Of a stretch of 64,000 nucleotides of DNA, positions 16,034-25,652 are shown one piece after another (position 1 is the first letter of the stretch; each line of letters starts with the position of its first letter). The DNA comes from Desulfobacteraceae bacterium (lineage in GTDB: Bacteria > Desulfobacterota > Desulfobacteria > Desulfobacterales > Desulfosarcinaceae), in NCBI GenBank assembly GCA_027068085.1, contig JAMOUQ010000017.1, forward strand, positions 1-64,000, given 5' to 3'. The notes beneath the pieces were generated by a model. It made no database searches. It was not told the origin of the DNA and saw only the letters and a list, made by a program, of their open reading frames with translations. The translations under genes and the position numbers were made by a program.

Positions 16034-18156
16034 CGAGCTCTGCTGCGAAGATCGACCTTCCACCGGCCCTGGTGGAATATATCTGTCACCGGATGCGGGA
16101 CGAATGCCGGCCGGCGTATTTTCAGCTCGATCCGGAAGGCGTGATCCGGGACTGGGGCGGTCCGCTGGAGCATTACGGTCTTGACGAGCCCGCCATTGGT
16201 GAATCCATGGCCCGGCGTTACGATTTCATGGCGGGGCTCCTGCCCCTGGACCGGGAATTTGTCCGGATGCCCTGTGTCCAGATCGGGTCAGGAGCGATAG
16301 TCGATCTTCACCTTGTGGGCGGCGATGACCGGATCTGGGTCTTGCTCATGGATGCCTCCGGCAAAGTGGCCGGAATCACGCTGCTGAAACAGAAGATCAA
16401 CGAGATGGCCCTGGACGGGTCGCTGCCCGGAGAAACTCCGCCGGATACAGAGCCGGCGATTCTGGCAGACCTGCTCGAGGCCCTGGACATAGCCGGTTTG
16501 CTGTGGACCGGTCAAGAGCGCTTCAGGTTGCTGGGAAAGGCTCCCGGGTGGCTGATTCGCCTTTGGCCCGGGATTGCCGAACAGCCGGCGGATCTGATAC
16601 CTGCCGAAGCTTTTCCGTTCCTGGCCAATTTTCTTTTGGATGCCAGGCAGTTTTGGGAAGGCGGCTCCGGCGGCAGGCTGGAGTCCGGCGTCTGGAGCGA
16701 GACCGACCCTCTGGGCCGGGAGTATCTTCTGGAGGCGGCGGCGGTGCGGGCCGGCGAGGCCCGGGTGCTGGTAATAGAATATGAACGGGGGCTTGCCCGC
16801 GAAAGGCGTAACGTGTTGCAGAAGGGCCGCAACCTGGCGCTGGATTATCATTTTCTGAACCGGATGGAGAAGGAACTGGAAAGGTCCCGTGACGACCTGG
16901 AGCAGCGGGTCAGGGAAAGAACCCGCGAACTGGAGCTGGCCAACCGGCGCCTGGCCAACGAACTGGAAGCCCGCGCCAGGGTGGAAAAAGAGCGGGCCAT
17001 GATGAACATTCAGCTCCAGCAGGCCCAGAAGATGGAGGCCATCGGAACCCTGGCCAGCGGTATTGCGCATGATTTCAACAATATCCTTTCGGCGGTGATC
17101 GGTTTTACCGAGATCGCCCTTTACGACGTGGCCCCCGGCAGTGCTTTGAAGAACAACCTGGAGCAGGTTTTGAGGGCCGGCTGCCGGGCCCGGGATCTTG
17201 TCAAGCAGATCCTGACTTTCAGCCGCCAGACCGAACCGGAGAAAAAACCGGTTCAGTTGAAACTGGTGGCTGCCGAAGCCCTCAGGTTTATCCGGGCGTC
17301 CCTGCCTTCGACCATCGCAATAGACAGTCGGCTAAGGAGCGATTCGCTGGTGATGGCCGACCCGACTCAGCTTCACCAGGTGATCATGAATCTTGCGACC
17401 AACGCCGGTCACGCAATGGCCGAAAGCGGAGGAACCCTGCGGGTCGGGCTTTCCGACTGCGTGCTGGATCCAGGCCGGGCCAGGCTGCTGCAAGTCAGCC
17501 CCGGCAGTTTCGTCTGCCTGGAGGTGGCCGATACCGGCTGCGGCATGCCCCCGGATGTGATGGCAAGGATTTTCGATCCGTTTTTCACCACCAAGCAAAA
17601 AGACCAGGGGACCGGCATGGGGCTGTCGGTGGTCCATGGAATCGTCAAGGGCTGCGGTGGCGGCATCCAGGTGGAAAGCACTCCGGCAAAAGGGACCGTG
17701 TTCCGGGCCTATTTCCCGGCGATGAAGACAGCGGAGCAGACCATGGACCGCCAGGTCCGGGACCTGGCCACCGGCAGCGAGCGGATCCTGGTGATCGACG
17801 ACGAAAAATTCCAGGTGGATATCATGCGCCAGGTCCTGGCCAGGCTGGGTTACCGGGTGGCTACCGCCACCGACAGCCAGCAGGCCCTAGATCTGTTCGT
17901 TTCCGATCCGTACGGCTTCGATCTCGTCATAACCGACATGACCATGCCCGGGTTTACCGGCCTCCAGCTGGCCCGCCGTATTCTTGCCATAAGGCAGGAT
18001 ATTCCGGTCATTCTGTGTTCGGGATTCGGTGAGTCCATGATCCGCAAGTCGGCCCAAGGGCCGGCGATTGCCGCCTGCCTGATGAAGCCCGTGGTCATGG
18101 ATCAGCTGGCATCCACCGTTCGCAGGGTGCTCGACGATGCAGGACGGGCCGGTTAA
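16030..18156 (+). CDS. Hybrid sensor histidine kinase with PAS-like N terminus and receiver domain
   Basis: The 708-residue protein has no membrane segment. Residues about 25-125 and 150-255 look PAS-like, and 280-335 form a coiled coil. The HisKA H box is SGIAHDFNN (His347). The catalytic ATPase domain has N-box NLATNAGHA near 453, DTGCGMP near 501 and GTGMGLS near 527. The receiver domain spans about 583-705 with phosphoacceptor Asp636 (VITDMTMPG). Its ATG overlaps the GTPase stop, so it probably acts in the same system. Input is likely from the neighbouring GTPase or membrane protein; no separate output regulator is adjacent. Confidence 0.9.
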   Translation: MTSSAAKIDLPPALVEYICHRMRDECRPAYFQLDPEGVIRDWGGPLEHYGLDEPAIGESMARRYDFMAGLLPLDREFVRMPCVQIGSGAIVDLHLVGGDDRIWVLLMDASGKVAGITLLKQKINEMALDGSLPGETPPDTEPAILADLLEALDIAGLLWTGQERFRLLGKAPGWLIRLWPGIAEQPADLIPAEAFPFLANFLLDARQFWEGGSGGRLESGVWSETDPLGREYLLEAAAVRAGEARVLVIEYERGLARERRNVLQKGRNLALDYHFLNRMEKELERSRDDLEQRVRERTRELELANRRLANELEARARVEKERAMMNIQLQQAQKMEAIGTLASGIAHDFNNILSAVIGFTEIALYDVAPGSALKNNLEQVLRAGCRARDLVKQILTFSRQTEPEKKPVQLKLVAAEALRFIRASLPSTIAIDSRLRSDSLVMADPTQLHQVIMNLATNAGHAMAESGGTLRVGLSDCVLDPGRARLLQVSPGSFVCLEVADTGCGMPPDVMARIFDPFFTTKQKDQGTGMGLSVVHGIVKGCGGGIQVESTPAKGTVFRAYFPAMKTAEQTMDRQVRDLATGSERILVIDDEKFQVDIMRQVLARLGYRVATATDSQQALDLFVSDPYGFDLVITDMTMPGFTGLQLARRILAIRQDIPVILCSGFGESMIRKSAQGPAIAACLMKPVVMDQLASTVRRVLDDAGRAG

Positions 18157-18728
18157 CGGTCCTGGCTGCCGGCGTCTTTTCCGTCTTCAGATGACGGATC
18201 CTGAAGTATGTTCATACCGATGAAAATGTAGTGCAGTCCGGAAATTATGGTGACTGTGGCCGTGACCCAGTAAAGATAGTTGGCCACGGGGGCCAGGCGC
18301 GCCTTCTGGGGATCGAACAGGGTGGCCAGGACGGTGATTATCTGGCAGGTGGTGGTAAGCTTGCTTATCAGGCTGGGGCGCACTTCATAAGGTTTCTGGA
18401 AAAGGGTCAGGATGGAAATCCCCATGACGATGATCACGTCCCTGGCGATTACGATGACCGCCAGCCAGGACGGGATGATGTCCAGAACCGCCAGGGCCAC
18501 GAATGACGACGCCAGCAGCAGCTTGTCGGCAGCCGGGTCCAGGTAGGCTCCCAGGGTGGTCCGCTGGTTGAAATAGCGGGCTATGAACCCGTCCAGGCCG
18601 TCGCTTATCCCGGCGATGGCGAAAACCAGCAGGGCCATGGGAAACATGTCCTTGAGCAGCAGGATCACGAACAACGGTGTAAGCAGGATCCTGATCAGGG
18701 TCAGGATGTTGGGCACATTCATGGGCAT
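18153..18728 (-). CDS. pgsA: CDP-diacylglycerol--glycerol-3-phosphate 3-phosphatidyltransferase
   Basis: This inner-membrane enzyme makes phosphatidylglycerophosphate from CDP-diacylglycerol and glycerol-3-phosphate. The 191-residue protein has the CDP-alcohol phosphatidyltransferase signature DG..AR........G...D...D, seen as DGFIAR then GAYLDPAADK near residues 46-68, and about four or five membrane segments. The related PgsA-like cardiolipin synthases share the motif, but gene length and the start MNVPNILT fit PgsA. Its last bases overlap the end of the hybrid kinase gene on the other strand. Confidence 0.92.
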   Translation of the reverse strand: MPMNVPNILTLIRILLTPLFVILLLKDMFPMALLVFAIAGISDGLDGFIARYFNQRTTLGAYLDPAADKLLLASSFVALAVLDIIPSWLAVIVIARDVIIVMGISILTLFQKPYEVRPSLISKLTTTCQIITVLATLFDPQKARLAPVANYLYWVTATVTIISGLHYIFIGMNILQDPSSEDGKDAGSQDR

Positions 18729-18740
18729 ATTCCCGTTTCC

Positions 18741-18770
18741 GCGGACGGCCCTGCGGCAAGGGCCGTCCGC
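18741..18770 (-). other. Perfect 11-bp hairpin between an exported-protein gene and pgsA
   Basis: GCGGACGGCCC and GGGCCGTCCGC are perfectly complementary with an 8-nt loop. The hairpin begins immediately after the stop codon of the upstream gene and has no U tract. It is more likely an mRNA stability or partial attenuation element than a full terminator. Confidence 0.5.
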
Positions 18771-19994
18771 CTAGCGGGCAACCAGGCTGAGTTTGATTTC
18801 ATTTTTCCCGATTTGATAAATGTTGATCCCGAAGTTGCCGAATTGTTTGGCCAGCAGGGCCTGCGCCAGGGTGGAGGCGTCTCCCTGGTAGTTTACTTCC
18901 AGTTCGGCCTGGTCGGGCATGATCTGGGTCAGGCGGACCGCATCCACCCCTGAAACGGTTCCCAGCACCCCCCGGAAACGGACGAAGTTGGCGATCTGGC
19001 CGCCGGTGCCGGTAACCAGTATTTTGATGGAGGCCCTGGCCTGGGCCTGCTTTTTCCAGTAGGATTCGATCTTGGCCGCCAGGTCATCGGCAGCCTGCCT
19101 GGCGGCAGCCTCCAGGGCCCGCCGGCCTCCTTCAAAGGCATCGGTGTAAACCGCCGTGCCGGTCTGTTCGGTTCCGGCTATGTTGACCCGGCCGTCGACT
19201 TTCAGGGCCGCAAGGCGCACCGTGGCGTTGAAAGAGCGGATCGTCTCCCCCATTGTGTTGGCCGATTCCCGGGCCACCGCCGTTCCGAAGACCACCACGT
19301 CGGCGTTCAGATCGCGGGCCAGGGCCTCGGCCTGGGCCGCGCTGAATGTGGGCGGAAGCTCTGCCGGCATCCGGCTTTGCTCCGGCCTGATGATGACGAA
19401 ACCCTTGGCCGCCAGCCTGCGGGCCAGGATTTTACCGGAAACAACGCCCGTGTCCGGACTTCCGGACCACCAGGGCCGGGGGGCCGTATCTTCCACCTGG
19501 CGCTCGGAAATCAGCACCAGGACCCGGGGATAGGGCATGCTGCCCAGCATCAGGCCCAGCTCGCCAAGCCGGGTCTTGATCTTTTCCAGGGAGACCGTGG
19601 CCTGGACCGCCACCCGGTAATGCTTTTCATGAACAGCTTCGGCCAGAACCTTGTAGCCCAGGATGAAACTGTCTGTCCTGGAAAGCAGTGACTGGCCTAT
19701 CAGCTGGAACTTGTCCACGATGGTTTCCGGTGGCAGAAGTCTTGCCAGGGCATGGCTGACGGCCTCTTCCAGCCCGTCGGCGACCGCTTGCTTGCGGGCT
19801 GCCGGCATATTGTCGGAGTTGATCAGGCCGGAACCGATAACGGTCACGGTCAGATGCTTATCCTGCCGGTCGGCCCGGCACGGCCCGGCCAGGCCCAGGG
19901 CCAGGATCAGCACCAGCAGGATGCCCGCCGGGCACTTGCGGAAATATGCCTGCCTCCGATTGGGGAAGTTGCCGATGAAGGGTCGCTTGGACAT
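18771..19994 (-). CDS. Exported protein with FlgT-N-like domain, function unknown
   Basis: The 407-residue protein has a basic N terminus and hydrophobic signal (about 22-40, LLVLILALGLAGPCRA). The first mature domain (about 45-150) alternates beta strands with a helix in the pattern of the FlgT N-terminal domain or similar envelope proteins (AVADGLEEAVSHAL, then YKVLAEAVHEKHYRV). A middle domain (about 150-270) and a C-terminal repeat of similar design (about 315-405) follow. No catalytic motif is seen. It may be periplasmic or outer-membrane associated. No flagellar genes are nearby, so a flagellar role is not supported by context. Confidence 0.65.
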   Translation of the reverse strand: MSKRPFIGNFPNRRQAYFRKCPAGILLVLILALGLAGPCRADRQDKHLTVTVIGSGLINSDNMPAARKQAVADGLEEAVSHALARLLPPETIVDKFQLIGQSLLSRTDSFILGYKVLAEAVHEKHYRVAVQATVSLEKIKTRLGELGLMLGSMPYPRVLVLISERQVEDTAPRPWWSGSPDTGVVSGKILARRLAAKGFVIIRPEQSRMPAELPPTFSAAQAEALARDLNADVVVFGTAVARESANTMGETIRSFNATVRLAALKVDGRVNIAGTEQTGTAVYTDAFEGGRRALEAAARQAADDLAAKIESYWKKQAQARASIKILVTGTGGQIANFVRFRGVLGTVSGVDAVRLTQIMPDQAELEVNYQGDASTLAQALLAKQFGNFGINIYQIGKNEIKLSLVAR

Positions 19995-20084
19995 TGTATT
20001 ACACTCCGTTTCGGTTTTCAGAACAGCATCCGGACGTTTGATCTGAACGGGCGGGGTCCGGCCTCAAGCTCGGGCCGGGCCGCC

Positions 20085-21065
20085 CTAAATCTTGCGGGCC
20101 AGGGCATAGTCGGCGATATCGTGCATGACTTCCAGGGCTTTGGTCGCCTCCAGTCCGTTCAGGGCCTGTTTGGCAAGCCCGATGTGTTCGGAGGCCCTGG
20201 CCCCGGTATAAGCGATACCTCCGTAAGCGTTCAGAAGATGAACAAGGGTTTCGAATTCTTCCCGGCTGAAACCGGAGCCGGAAATTATGCGGCACATCAG
20301 TTTATAATCGTCATCCCGGGCTTTTGCAAGGGCGTGGATTACCGGCAGGGTAAGCTTGCCTTCCCGCAGGTCGGCCCCCGGAACCTTGCCCAGGGCCTCA
20401 CCGGTCTGGGTATAGTCCAGCAGGTCGTCCGCCATCTGGAAGGCCATGCCAAGGTGGTAGCCGTAATCGGCCAGGGCCTGCTGTCTGTCCTGTCCGGCCC
20501 CGGCGATCATGGCCCCGGCCCGGCAGGCTCCCTGGAAAAGCACGGCGGTTTTGCGTTTTATGACTGTATAGTACTCTTGTTCGGTCATGTCCAGGGCGCC
20601 CTTGCGATGAAGCTGCTGAATTTCGCCCTGGGACATGTTTTCGGTGATATTGGCAATGACTTCTATGAGCTCGGGCCTGCCGGCCGAGGCGGCTATTGAA
20701 AGGGAGCGGGCCAGGAGAAAGTCGCCGGTCAGCACGGCCGTGGGCGGGTCCCAGACGGTGTGGGCCGCCGGCCTGCCGCGCCGCATGGCGCCTCCGTCCA
20801 CAAGGTCGTCGTGAAGCAGGGTGGCTGCGTGCAGGTATTCGAAGATGGTGGAAAAGCGGTAGGCGCATTGGCGGTTGCAGCCACAGGCCCGGGCCGCCAG
20901 GATCATCAGCAGGGGACGCAGCCGCTTGCCGCCGGCAAAGATCAGGTGGCCGGCCACATCCCGGACCAGGTCCAGGTGGGGATCGAGGTTGGCGGCCAGC
21001 TCTTTTTCAATCTCTTCCAGGTCATTTTCCACGGCGGCCAGAATCCGCGCTTTCAGATCCTTCAT
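20085..21065 (-). CDS. Polyprenyl diphosphate synthase (IspB/IspA family)
   Basis: This enzyme condenses isopentenyl diphosphate with allylic diphosphates, most likely to make the quinone side chain. The 326-residue protein has the first aspartate-rich motif LLHDDLVD near residues 85-92 and the second ADDLLDYT near 212-219, plus GGKRLRP near 45. The two residues before the first DD motif are small or polar rather than bulky aromatic, which fits a long-chain synthase, but chain length cannot be read with certainty. Its ATG overlaps the rimO stop. Confidence 0.9.
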   Translation of the reverse strand: MKDLKARILAAVENDLEEIEKELAANLDPHLDLVRDVAGHLIFAGGKRLRPLLMILAARACGCNRQCAYRFSTIFEYLHAATLLHDDLVDGGAMRRGRPAAHTVWDPPTAVLTGDFLLARSLSIAASAGRPELIEVIANITENMSQGEIQQLHRKGALDMTEQEYYTVIKRKTAVLFQGACRAGAMIAGAGQDRQQALADYGYHLGMAFQMADDLLDYTQTGEALGKVPGADLREGKLTLPVIHALAKARDDDYKLMCRIISGSGFSREEFETLVHLLNAYGGIAYTGARASEHIGLAKQALNGLEATKALEVMHDIADYALARKI

Positions 21066-22384
21066 GCAGTCTCTCCTACCAGGTCGTATTCCAGGCTGTC
21101 GCTGATGCCGACGCTGACGATCCGGCCCGGTTTCAGGGGGCGTTGCGACCGGTTACGGACAAAGGTGAGCCCGTCGACCTCCGGTCCCTGGAACATGGTC
21201 CTTCCCAGATAGACGGTATCTTCCGGCCGGCTTTCGATCAGCACCGGCAGCTTCTGTCCCCTGAAGCGCAGGTTGCGGCGGGCCGATATCTGCTGCTGGA
21301 TTTTCATCAGCCGGTGGTAGCGCTCGAGGGCCGTTTTGCGGGGCACGTGCTCCGGCAGGCGGTGGGATGCCAGGTCGTCGGCGTCCGAGTAGAGGAAGAC
21401 GCCCAGATGATCGAACTCCACCTGTCTTACCAGGCTGACCAGGGTTTCGAAGTCGGCTTCGCTTTCACCGGGAAAACCGACGATGACGGTCGTCCGCAGA
21501 GCCGCGGCCGGCAAACGGTTCCTGATGGCGGCAAACAGCCTTTCCAGGTCGTTCTGAGTGTACCGGCGGCCCATGGCTTTCAGAACGGCGTCACCGGCAT
21601 GCTGGATGGGCAGGTCGAAGTACGGACACAAGTTGGGATGCCGGTCCACCACTTCCAGTATCCGGAGATCGAAACTTTCCGGGTGGCCGTAGAAAAACCT
21701 GATCCACACCCCGGAATCCAGGCCGGCCAGCTTTTCCAGCAGCCCGGCAAAATCCTGATCCTTCCCCAGGTCTGTGCCCCAGGCGGTGGTCTCCTGGGCC
21801 ACCAGGGTGATTTCCCTGGCCCCCTGCCTGATGAGGCCGGCTGCCTCCTGCAGAAGGTCACGGGCCGGAAAACTGCGCTGAGGCCCCCTCAGCCGGGGGA
21901 TTATACAATAGGTACAGCGCCGGTTGCAGCCTTCGGCTATTTTCAGATAGGCCTGGTGGGCCGCCGGGGGCCGGCGATTGATTCCGGCCATGGGCTTGGT
22001 GGCGGCAGGATCGGGCAGAAGGCAGGTTCCCGGCGGCAGGCGCCCTTCCAGGGCTTCTGCCAGGCGGTCGAATCCTCCGGTACCAAGGAAGACGTCGACT
22101 TCAGGCAGGGCCCGGCCCACCTGGGAGCCGTAGCGTTCCGGCAGGCAGCCGACCACTACCAAGCGCCGGCAGTTGCCCCTGTGCCTGTAAGCTGCCAGCT
22201 CTAAGATGGTGTCTATCGATTCCTGGGCCGCCGGTTCTATGAAGCTGCAGGTGTTGACCACGATGGCCTCGGCCAGCTCTGGATCGTCCACCACCTGCCA
22301 GCCCCTTTGCCGCAGCTGCTGGCACATGATTTCACTGTCCACCTGGTTGCGGGCGCAACCCAGGCTTGCGAAGTAGACATCCAT
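21062..22384 (-). CDS. rimO: Ribosomal protein S12 methylthiotransferase RimO
   Basis: This radical-SAM enzyme adds a methylthio group to a conserved Asp of ribosomal protein S12. The 440-residue protein has the N-terminal UPF0004 domain starting at YFASLGCARNQVDSE with its cluster cysteines. The radical-SAM motif is CNRRCTYC, and a C-terminal TRAM domain ends the protein. I chose the ATG at 22384 because AGGAAGG precedes it and the protein then begins in the family-typical way; the frame continues to 22468. RimO rather than MiaB is favoured by the length and the PRLRGPQRS segment. Confidence 0.94.
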   Translation of the reverse strand: MDVYFASLGCARNQVDSEIMCQQLRQRGWQVVDDPELAEAIVVNTCSFIEPAAQESIDTILELAAYRHRGNCRRLVVVGCLPERYGSQVGRALPEVDVFLGTGGFDRLAEALEGRLPPGTCLLPDPAATKPMAGINRRPPAAHQAYLKIAEGCNRRCTYCIIPRLRGPQRSFPARDLLQEAAGLIRQGAREITLVAQETTAWGTDLGKDQDFAGLLEKLAGLDSGVWIRFFYGHPESFDLRILEVVDRHPNLCPYFDLPIQHAGDAVLKAMGRRYTQNDLERLFAAIRNRLPAAALRTTVIVGFPGESEADFETLVSLVRQVEFDHLGVFLYSDADDLASHRLPEHVPRKTALERYHRLMKIQQQISARRNLRFRGQKLPVLIESRPEDTVYLGRTMFQGPEVDGLTFVRNRSQRPLKPGRIVSVGISDSLEYDLVGETA

Positions 22385-22470
22385 TTCGACCTTCCTGCGG
22401 TAGCCGGGATCCTGTCCGGAGGCCGCTGCGGGCCACCGGTTCGCTGTCTCTACCAGGCGGCCGGCCAAAA

Positions 22471-22500
22471 GTCAAAAAGGCCGCCTTTTCAAGGCGGCCT
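22471..22500 (-). terminator. Rho-independent terminator of etfBA
   Basis: Minus-strand transcripts form a perfect 8-bp stem AGGCCGCC/GGCGGCCT with a 7-nt loop (22478-22500), followed by TTTTTGACTTTT. It lies 62 bp beyond the etfA stop and before rimO. Confidence 0.85.
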
Positions 22501-22561
22501 GAAAGTTTGCCGGCCGGCAGCGCAACGAAGATATCGTACTGTCCTGCCGGGCCGTCAGCTA

Positions 22562-23530
22562 TCAGCCCTTGATCTTCTTGATGGCCTCGGTAAGCACCGG
22601 CACCACCTCGAACAGGTCACCCACGATGCCGTAGTCGGCCTTGGAGAAGATCGGCGCCTCGGGGTCCTTGTTGATGGCCACGATCACCTTGGAGGACGAC
22701 ATGCCGGCAAGGTGCTGGATGGCACCCGAGATGCCGCAGGCGATGTACAGGTTGGGGGAAACCACCTTGCCGGTCTGGCCCACCTGGTCGCTTGGCGGCC
22801 GCCAGCCTTCGTCCACGGCGCTGCGGGAAGCGCCCACCGCGGCTTCCAGCACCGCGGCCAGGTTTTCGATCACCGTGTAGTCCGGCCCTCCCATGCCCCG
22901 GCCGCCGGACACCACCACGTCGGCCTCGGTAAGGTCGACCTTGCCGGTTGCCAGCTGCTGGTCCACCACCTTGGTGCGGATCCGGCCGGGATCGACCTCG
23001 ATCTTTTCCACCTGGCCGGCGCCTTCTGCCCGGGTCACCTGGGCCGCCTTGGGCCGCATGGCGACCATGCGGATGTCGGCCTCGATGGCCGTGCGGGCGA
23101 TTAGCTTGCCCCCGTACATGGGACGGGAGACCATTATTTTCCCGTCTTCAGCGGCGGCCGACAGGCATTCCATGGCCAGGCCGGCTTCCAGGCGGGCCGC
23201 CAGGCGGCCTCCCATGTCCTTGCCGCAGCTGGTGGAACCCAGGACCACGGTCTTGCAATCCCGGTCCCTGATGATAGCGGCCAGGACGTTGACATAGGCA
23301 TCGGCGGTGTAGACCGCCAGGTCCGGGTGGTCGGCCACCAGGATGGTGTCGGCACCGTATGTTTTCAGTTCGGCAACGTCGGTATCCGATACTCCGCTGC
23401 CCAGGACGACGGCGGTCAGGCTGCCGCCGAGTTGTCCGGCGAGTTTCTTGGCTTCACTGAGAACTTCGTAGCTGATTTTGCGAAAGCGGCCCTCACTCTG
23501 TTCGGTTATGGCCAGCACTGTCTGGGACAT
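22562..23530 (-). CDS. etfA: Electron transfer flavoprotein alpha subunit
   Basis: The 322-residue protein is the FAD-binding subunit of ETF, which passes electrons from acyl-CoA or other dehydrogenases to membrane oxidoreductases. The C-terminal FAD domain is clear: [21 protein letters not shown], then [12 protein letters not shown] and [11 protein letters not shown] chose the ATG at 23530 because GGAGA precedes it; the frame opens at 23566. It is 72 bp downstream of etfB. No fix-type extra ferredoxin domain is present. Confidence 0.95.
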   Translation of the reverse strand: MSQTVLAITEQSEGRFRKISYEVLSEAKKLAGQLGGSLTAVVLGSGVSDTDVAELKTYGADTILVADHPDLAVYTADAYVNVLAAIIRDRDCKTVVLGSTSCGKDMGGRLAARLEAGLAMECLSAAAEDGKIMVSRPMYGGKLIARTAIEADIRMVAMRPKAAQVTRAEGAGQVEKIEVDPGRIRTKVVDQQLATGKVDLTEADVVVSGGRGMGGPDYTVIENLAAVLEAAVGASRSAVDEGWRPPSDQVGQTGKVVSPNLYIACGISGAIQHLAGMSSSKVIVAINKDPEAPIFSKADYGIVGDLFEVVPVLTEAIKKIKG

Positions 23531-23602
23531 GATTATCTCCTTGCTGAATTTAAAGTCGTCTAACACCCCGGTTTGAAGCCTTCGTCATTGAGCATGCAAC
23601 AA

Positions 23603-24388
23603 TCAGAGCACCTTGGCTTCTTCAGACAGGGCCTTGACCAGCTGGTTGACTTTGTCTTCCACCGATTCACCCTCGATCATCCTGCCGGCTGAACGCTCCG
23701 GCGGCGGTGCCAGGGATTCTATCCTGACCCTGGCCTCCAGCCGGTCCGCATCGATGCCGAGGCTGCCGGCTTCGAGCACCTCGATGGGCTTTTTCTTGGC
23801 CTTCATGATACCAGGCAGGCTGGCATAGCGCGGTTCGTTGAGTCCCCGCTGGGTGGTGATCAGGGCCGGCAGGGACGCTTCCACGTCCATGGTGCCGCCG
23901 TCCACCGTGCAGCGGCAGCGGATCGTGTTGTCATCGATTTTCTGCTCGATCACCATGGAGATGCTAGGTATGTCCAGCAGCTCGGCCAGGGCCGGGCCCA
24001 CCATGTGGTAGTCGTCGTCAACGGCCCGGTAACCGGCTATGAGCAGGTCAAAGGGCCGCTCTTTCATTACGGCCGCCAGTATCCTGGCCGTTGCCAGGCT
24101 GTCGTACTGATTGAGCCGGCAGTCGATCCGCAGGCCCTTGTCGGCCCCCATGGCCAGGGCGGTGCGGATGGCCTCGTCGGCCTTGGCCGGTCCCAGGCTG
24201 ACGATGGTCACGGTTCCGCCCTTTTCCTGGCGGATTCTGAGAGCCTCTTCCACGGCCAGCTCGTCGTAAGGATTGATGACCCACTTGAGGCCTTCGGTCT
24301 TGATGGATACTCCGTCGTCAGCCACCTGGATGATGGATTCGGTGGCCGGAACCTGTTTCAGGAAAACGAATATTTCCACTTTGGGCAC
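23603..24388 (-). CDS. etfB: Electron transfer flavoprotein beta subunit
   Basis: The 261-residue protein is the AMP-binding subunit of ETF. It starts with VFLKQVPATES and contains the family pattern NPYDELAVEEALRIRQE, the ALAMGADKG loop and the LPALITTQRGLNEPRYASLP segment. The start codon is GTG, preceded by AAGGAAAGGAAGG. It is the first gene of etfBA, downstream of a well-formed promoter at 24516-24544. Confidence 0.95.
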   Translation of the reverse strand: MPKVEIFVFLKQVPATESIIQVADDGVSIKTEGLKWVINPYDELAVEEALRIRQEKGGTVTIVSLGPAKADEAIRTALAMGADKGLRIDCRLNQYDSLATARILAAVMKERPFDLLIAGYRAVDDDYHMVGPALAELLDIPSISMVIEQKIDDNTIRCRCTVDGGTMDVEASLPALITTQRGLNEPRYASLPGIMKAKKKPIEVLEAGSLGIDADRLEARVRIESLAPPPERSAGRMIEGESVEDKVNQLVKALSEEAKVL

Positions 24389-24515
24389 CTTCCTTTCCTT
24401 TTGGCCGCCAGGCCGGTTTTGGCCCCGGCCGCTTTAACTAGTCGTTTATCTTCCGACTGTGGTTTGTTTTTATGTAACCCTTTCATATGATTAAAGAGAT
24501 TTTGACTAACGGCGC

Positions 24516-24544
24516 AAGATACAAGACTAGGCATTGGTTGTCAA
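24516..24544 (-). promoter_or_regulatory. Predicted sigma-70-type promoter of etfBA
   Basis: On the minus strand, a consensus -35 TTGACA (24539-24544) and a -10 TATCTT (24516-24521) are separated by 17 bp. The 194-bp gap between etfB and apbE holds nothing else that I recognise. Confidence 0.7.
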
Positions 24545-24582
24545 CGGCTAATCCGGCCCGGGCCGTTGACGGGCATCCGGGA

Positions 24583-25632
24583 TCAAAAGGGAGCTGAAGG
24601 CGGAAAGCCGGGCGAAAAATAGCGTTTCAGGCCTTGGCCAGGTAAGCTGCGGACGACAAATGCCTCCACGCCGTCAATTTTGGCCACCATTTCCAGGCCT
24701 TGTTCCGGTTCCATGACCATCAGGGCCGTTGCCAGCCCGTCGGCCAGGGTGCAGGAAGGGGCAATCACCGTGGCGCTGACCACTCCGTTCTGGCAGGGGT
24801 AGCCGGTACGGGGATCGATGATGTGGGAGTAGGTCTTGTCGCCGATGCGGAAAAAGCGGCGGTAGTTGCCGCTGGTGGCCATGGACTTGTCGCCAAGTTC
24901 CACGGCGTAGATGACTTCGGCGGCCGCGGCCCGGCTGGAGGGCCGGTTGATTCCCACCTTCCAGGGCCTGCCGTCCGGCCGCCTGCCGGAGGCCCTGACC
25001 TCGCCGCCGATCTCCACCAGGAAGTCATCGAAGCCGGCGGCCCGGATTGTTTCTGCCACCTGGTCAACCCCGTATCCCTTGGCAATGGAGGAAAGGTCCA
25101 GGGAAAGGGACGAATCGGTCTTGCGCAGGCTGCCGTCGGGCAGAAAGCCGATGCGGTCGAAGCCGGTTCTTTTCAGGGCCAGGGTGATCTGATCCGGCCG
25201 GGGTTCGGTTTCCGGCGGCCTTTTGCCCCCGAAACCCCACAGGTCCACCAGGGGCTTGACCGTGCCGTCCCAGGCTCCCCGGCTCAGGCGGTAGACCCGG
25301 CGGGCCGCTTCCAGCACGGCCCTGAAATCGGCCGAAGGCCGGAAGGGCTGGCCGGCCTCCAGGCGGTTGAAGCGGCTTATCTCGCTGTCGGCCCGGAAAG
25401 TGGACATACTCTGTTCGACCTGTTCCAGGCGCAAGGCAATGGCCTGCCGGAGCTTTGCCAGCCCGGAGCTGCTGCGGGCCGCCACCTTGATATGGAAGGT
25501 GGTCCCCATGGTCTGCCCGGAAAGCTGGTAGAGCCTGCGGCCGGAGCCGCAGCCCAGCAGGAGGATTGCCGCCAGCAGGACTGCCGGGCCGATCCCAGAG
25601 ATTTTTTTGCGGTCAGGCAATTTCATGGCCAA
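24583..25632 (-). CDS. apbE: FAD:protein FMN transferase (ApbE), lipoprotein
   Basis: ApbE attaches FMN covalently to threonine residues of exported or membrane flavoproteins such as RnfG, NqrC or FMN-bind proteins. The 349-residue protein has a lipobox LLLGC near residue 28, QTMGTTF near 42, and DLSSIAKGYGVDQ and DPRTGYPC, all typical of ApbE. It starts 20 bp after hypE in the same direction, so it may be the last gene of the hyp operon. No obvious FMN-acceptor protein lies in the window. MKLPD at 25626 is an alternative start. Confidence 0.9.
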   Translation of the reverse strand: MAMKLPDRKKISGIGPAVLLAAILLLGCGSGRRLYQLSGQTMGTTFHIKVAARSSSGLAKLRQAIALRLEQVEQSMSTFRADSEISRFNRLEAGQPFRPSADFRAVLEAARRVYRLSRGAWDGTVKPLVDLWGFGGKRPPETEPRPDQITLALKRTGFDRIGFLPDGSLRKTDSSLSLDLSSIAKGYGVDQVAETIRAAGFDDFLVEIGGEVRASGRRPDGRPWKVGINRPSSRAAAAEVIYAVELGDKSMATSGNYRRFFRIGDKTYSHIIDPRTGYPCQNGVVSATVIAPSCTLADGLATALMVMEPEQGLEMVAKIDGVEAFVVRSLPGQGLKRYFSPGFPPSAPF

Positions 25633-25652
25633 GATGACTTTCCTGCCGATTG

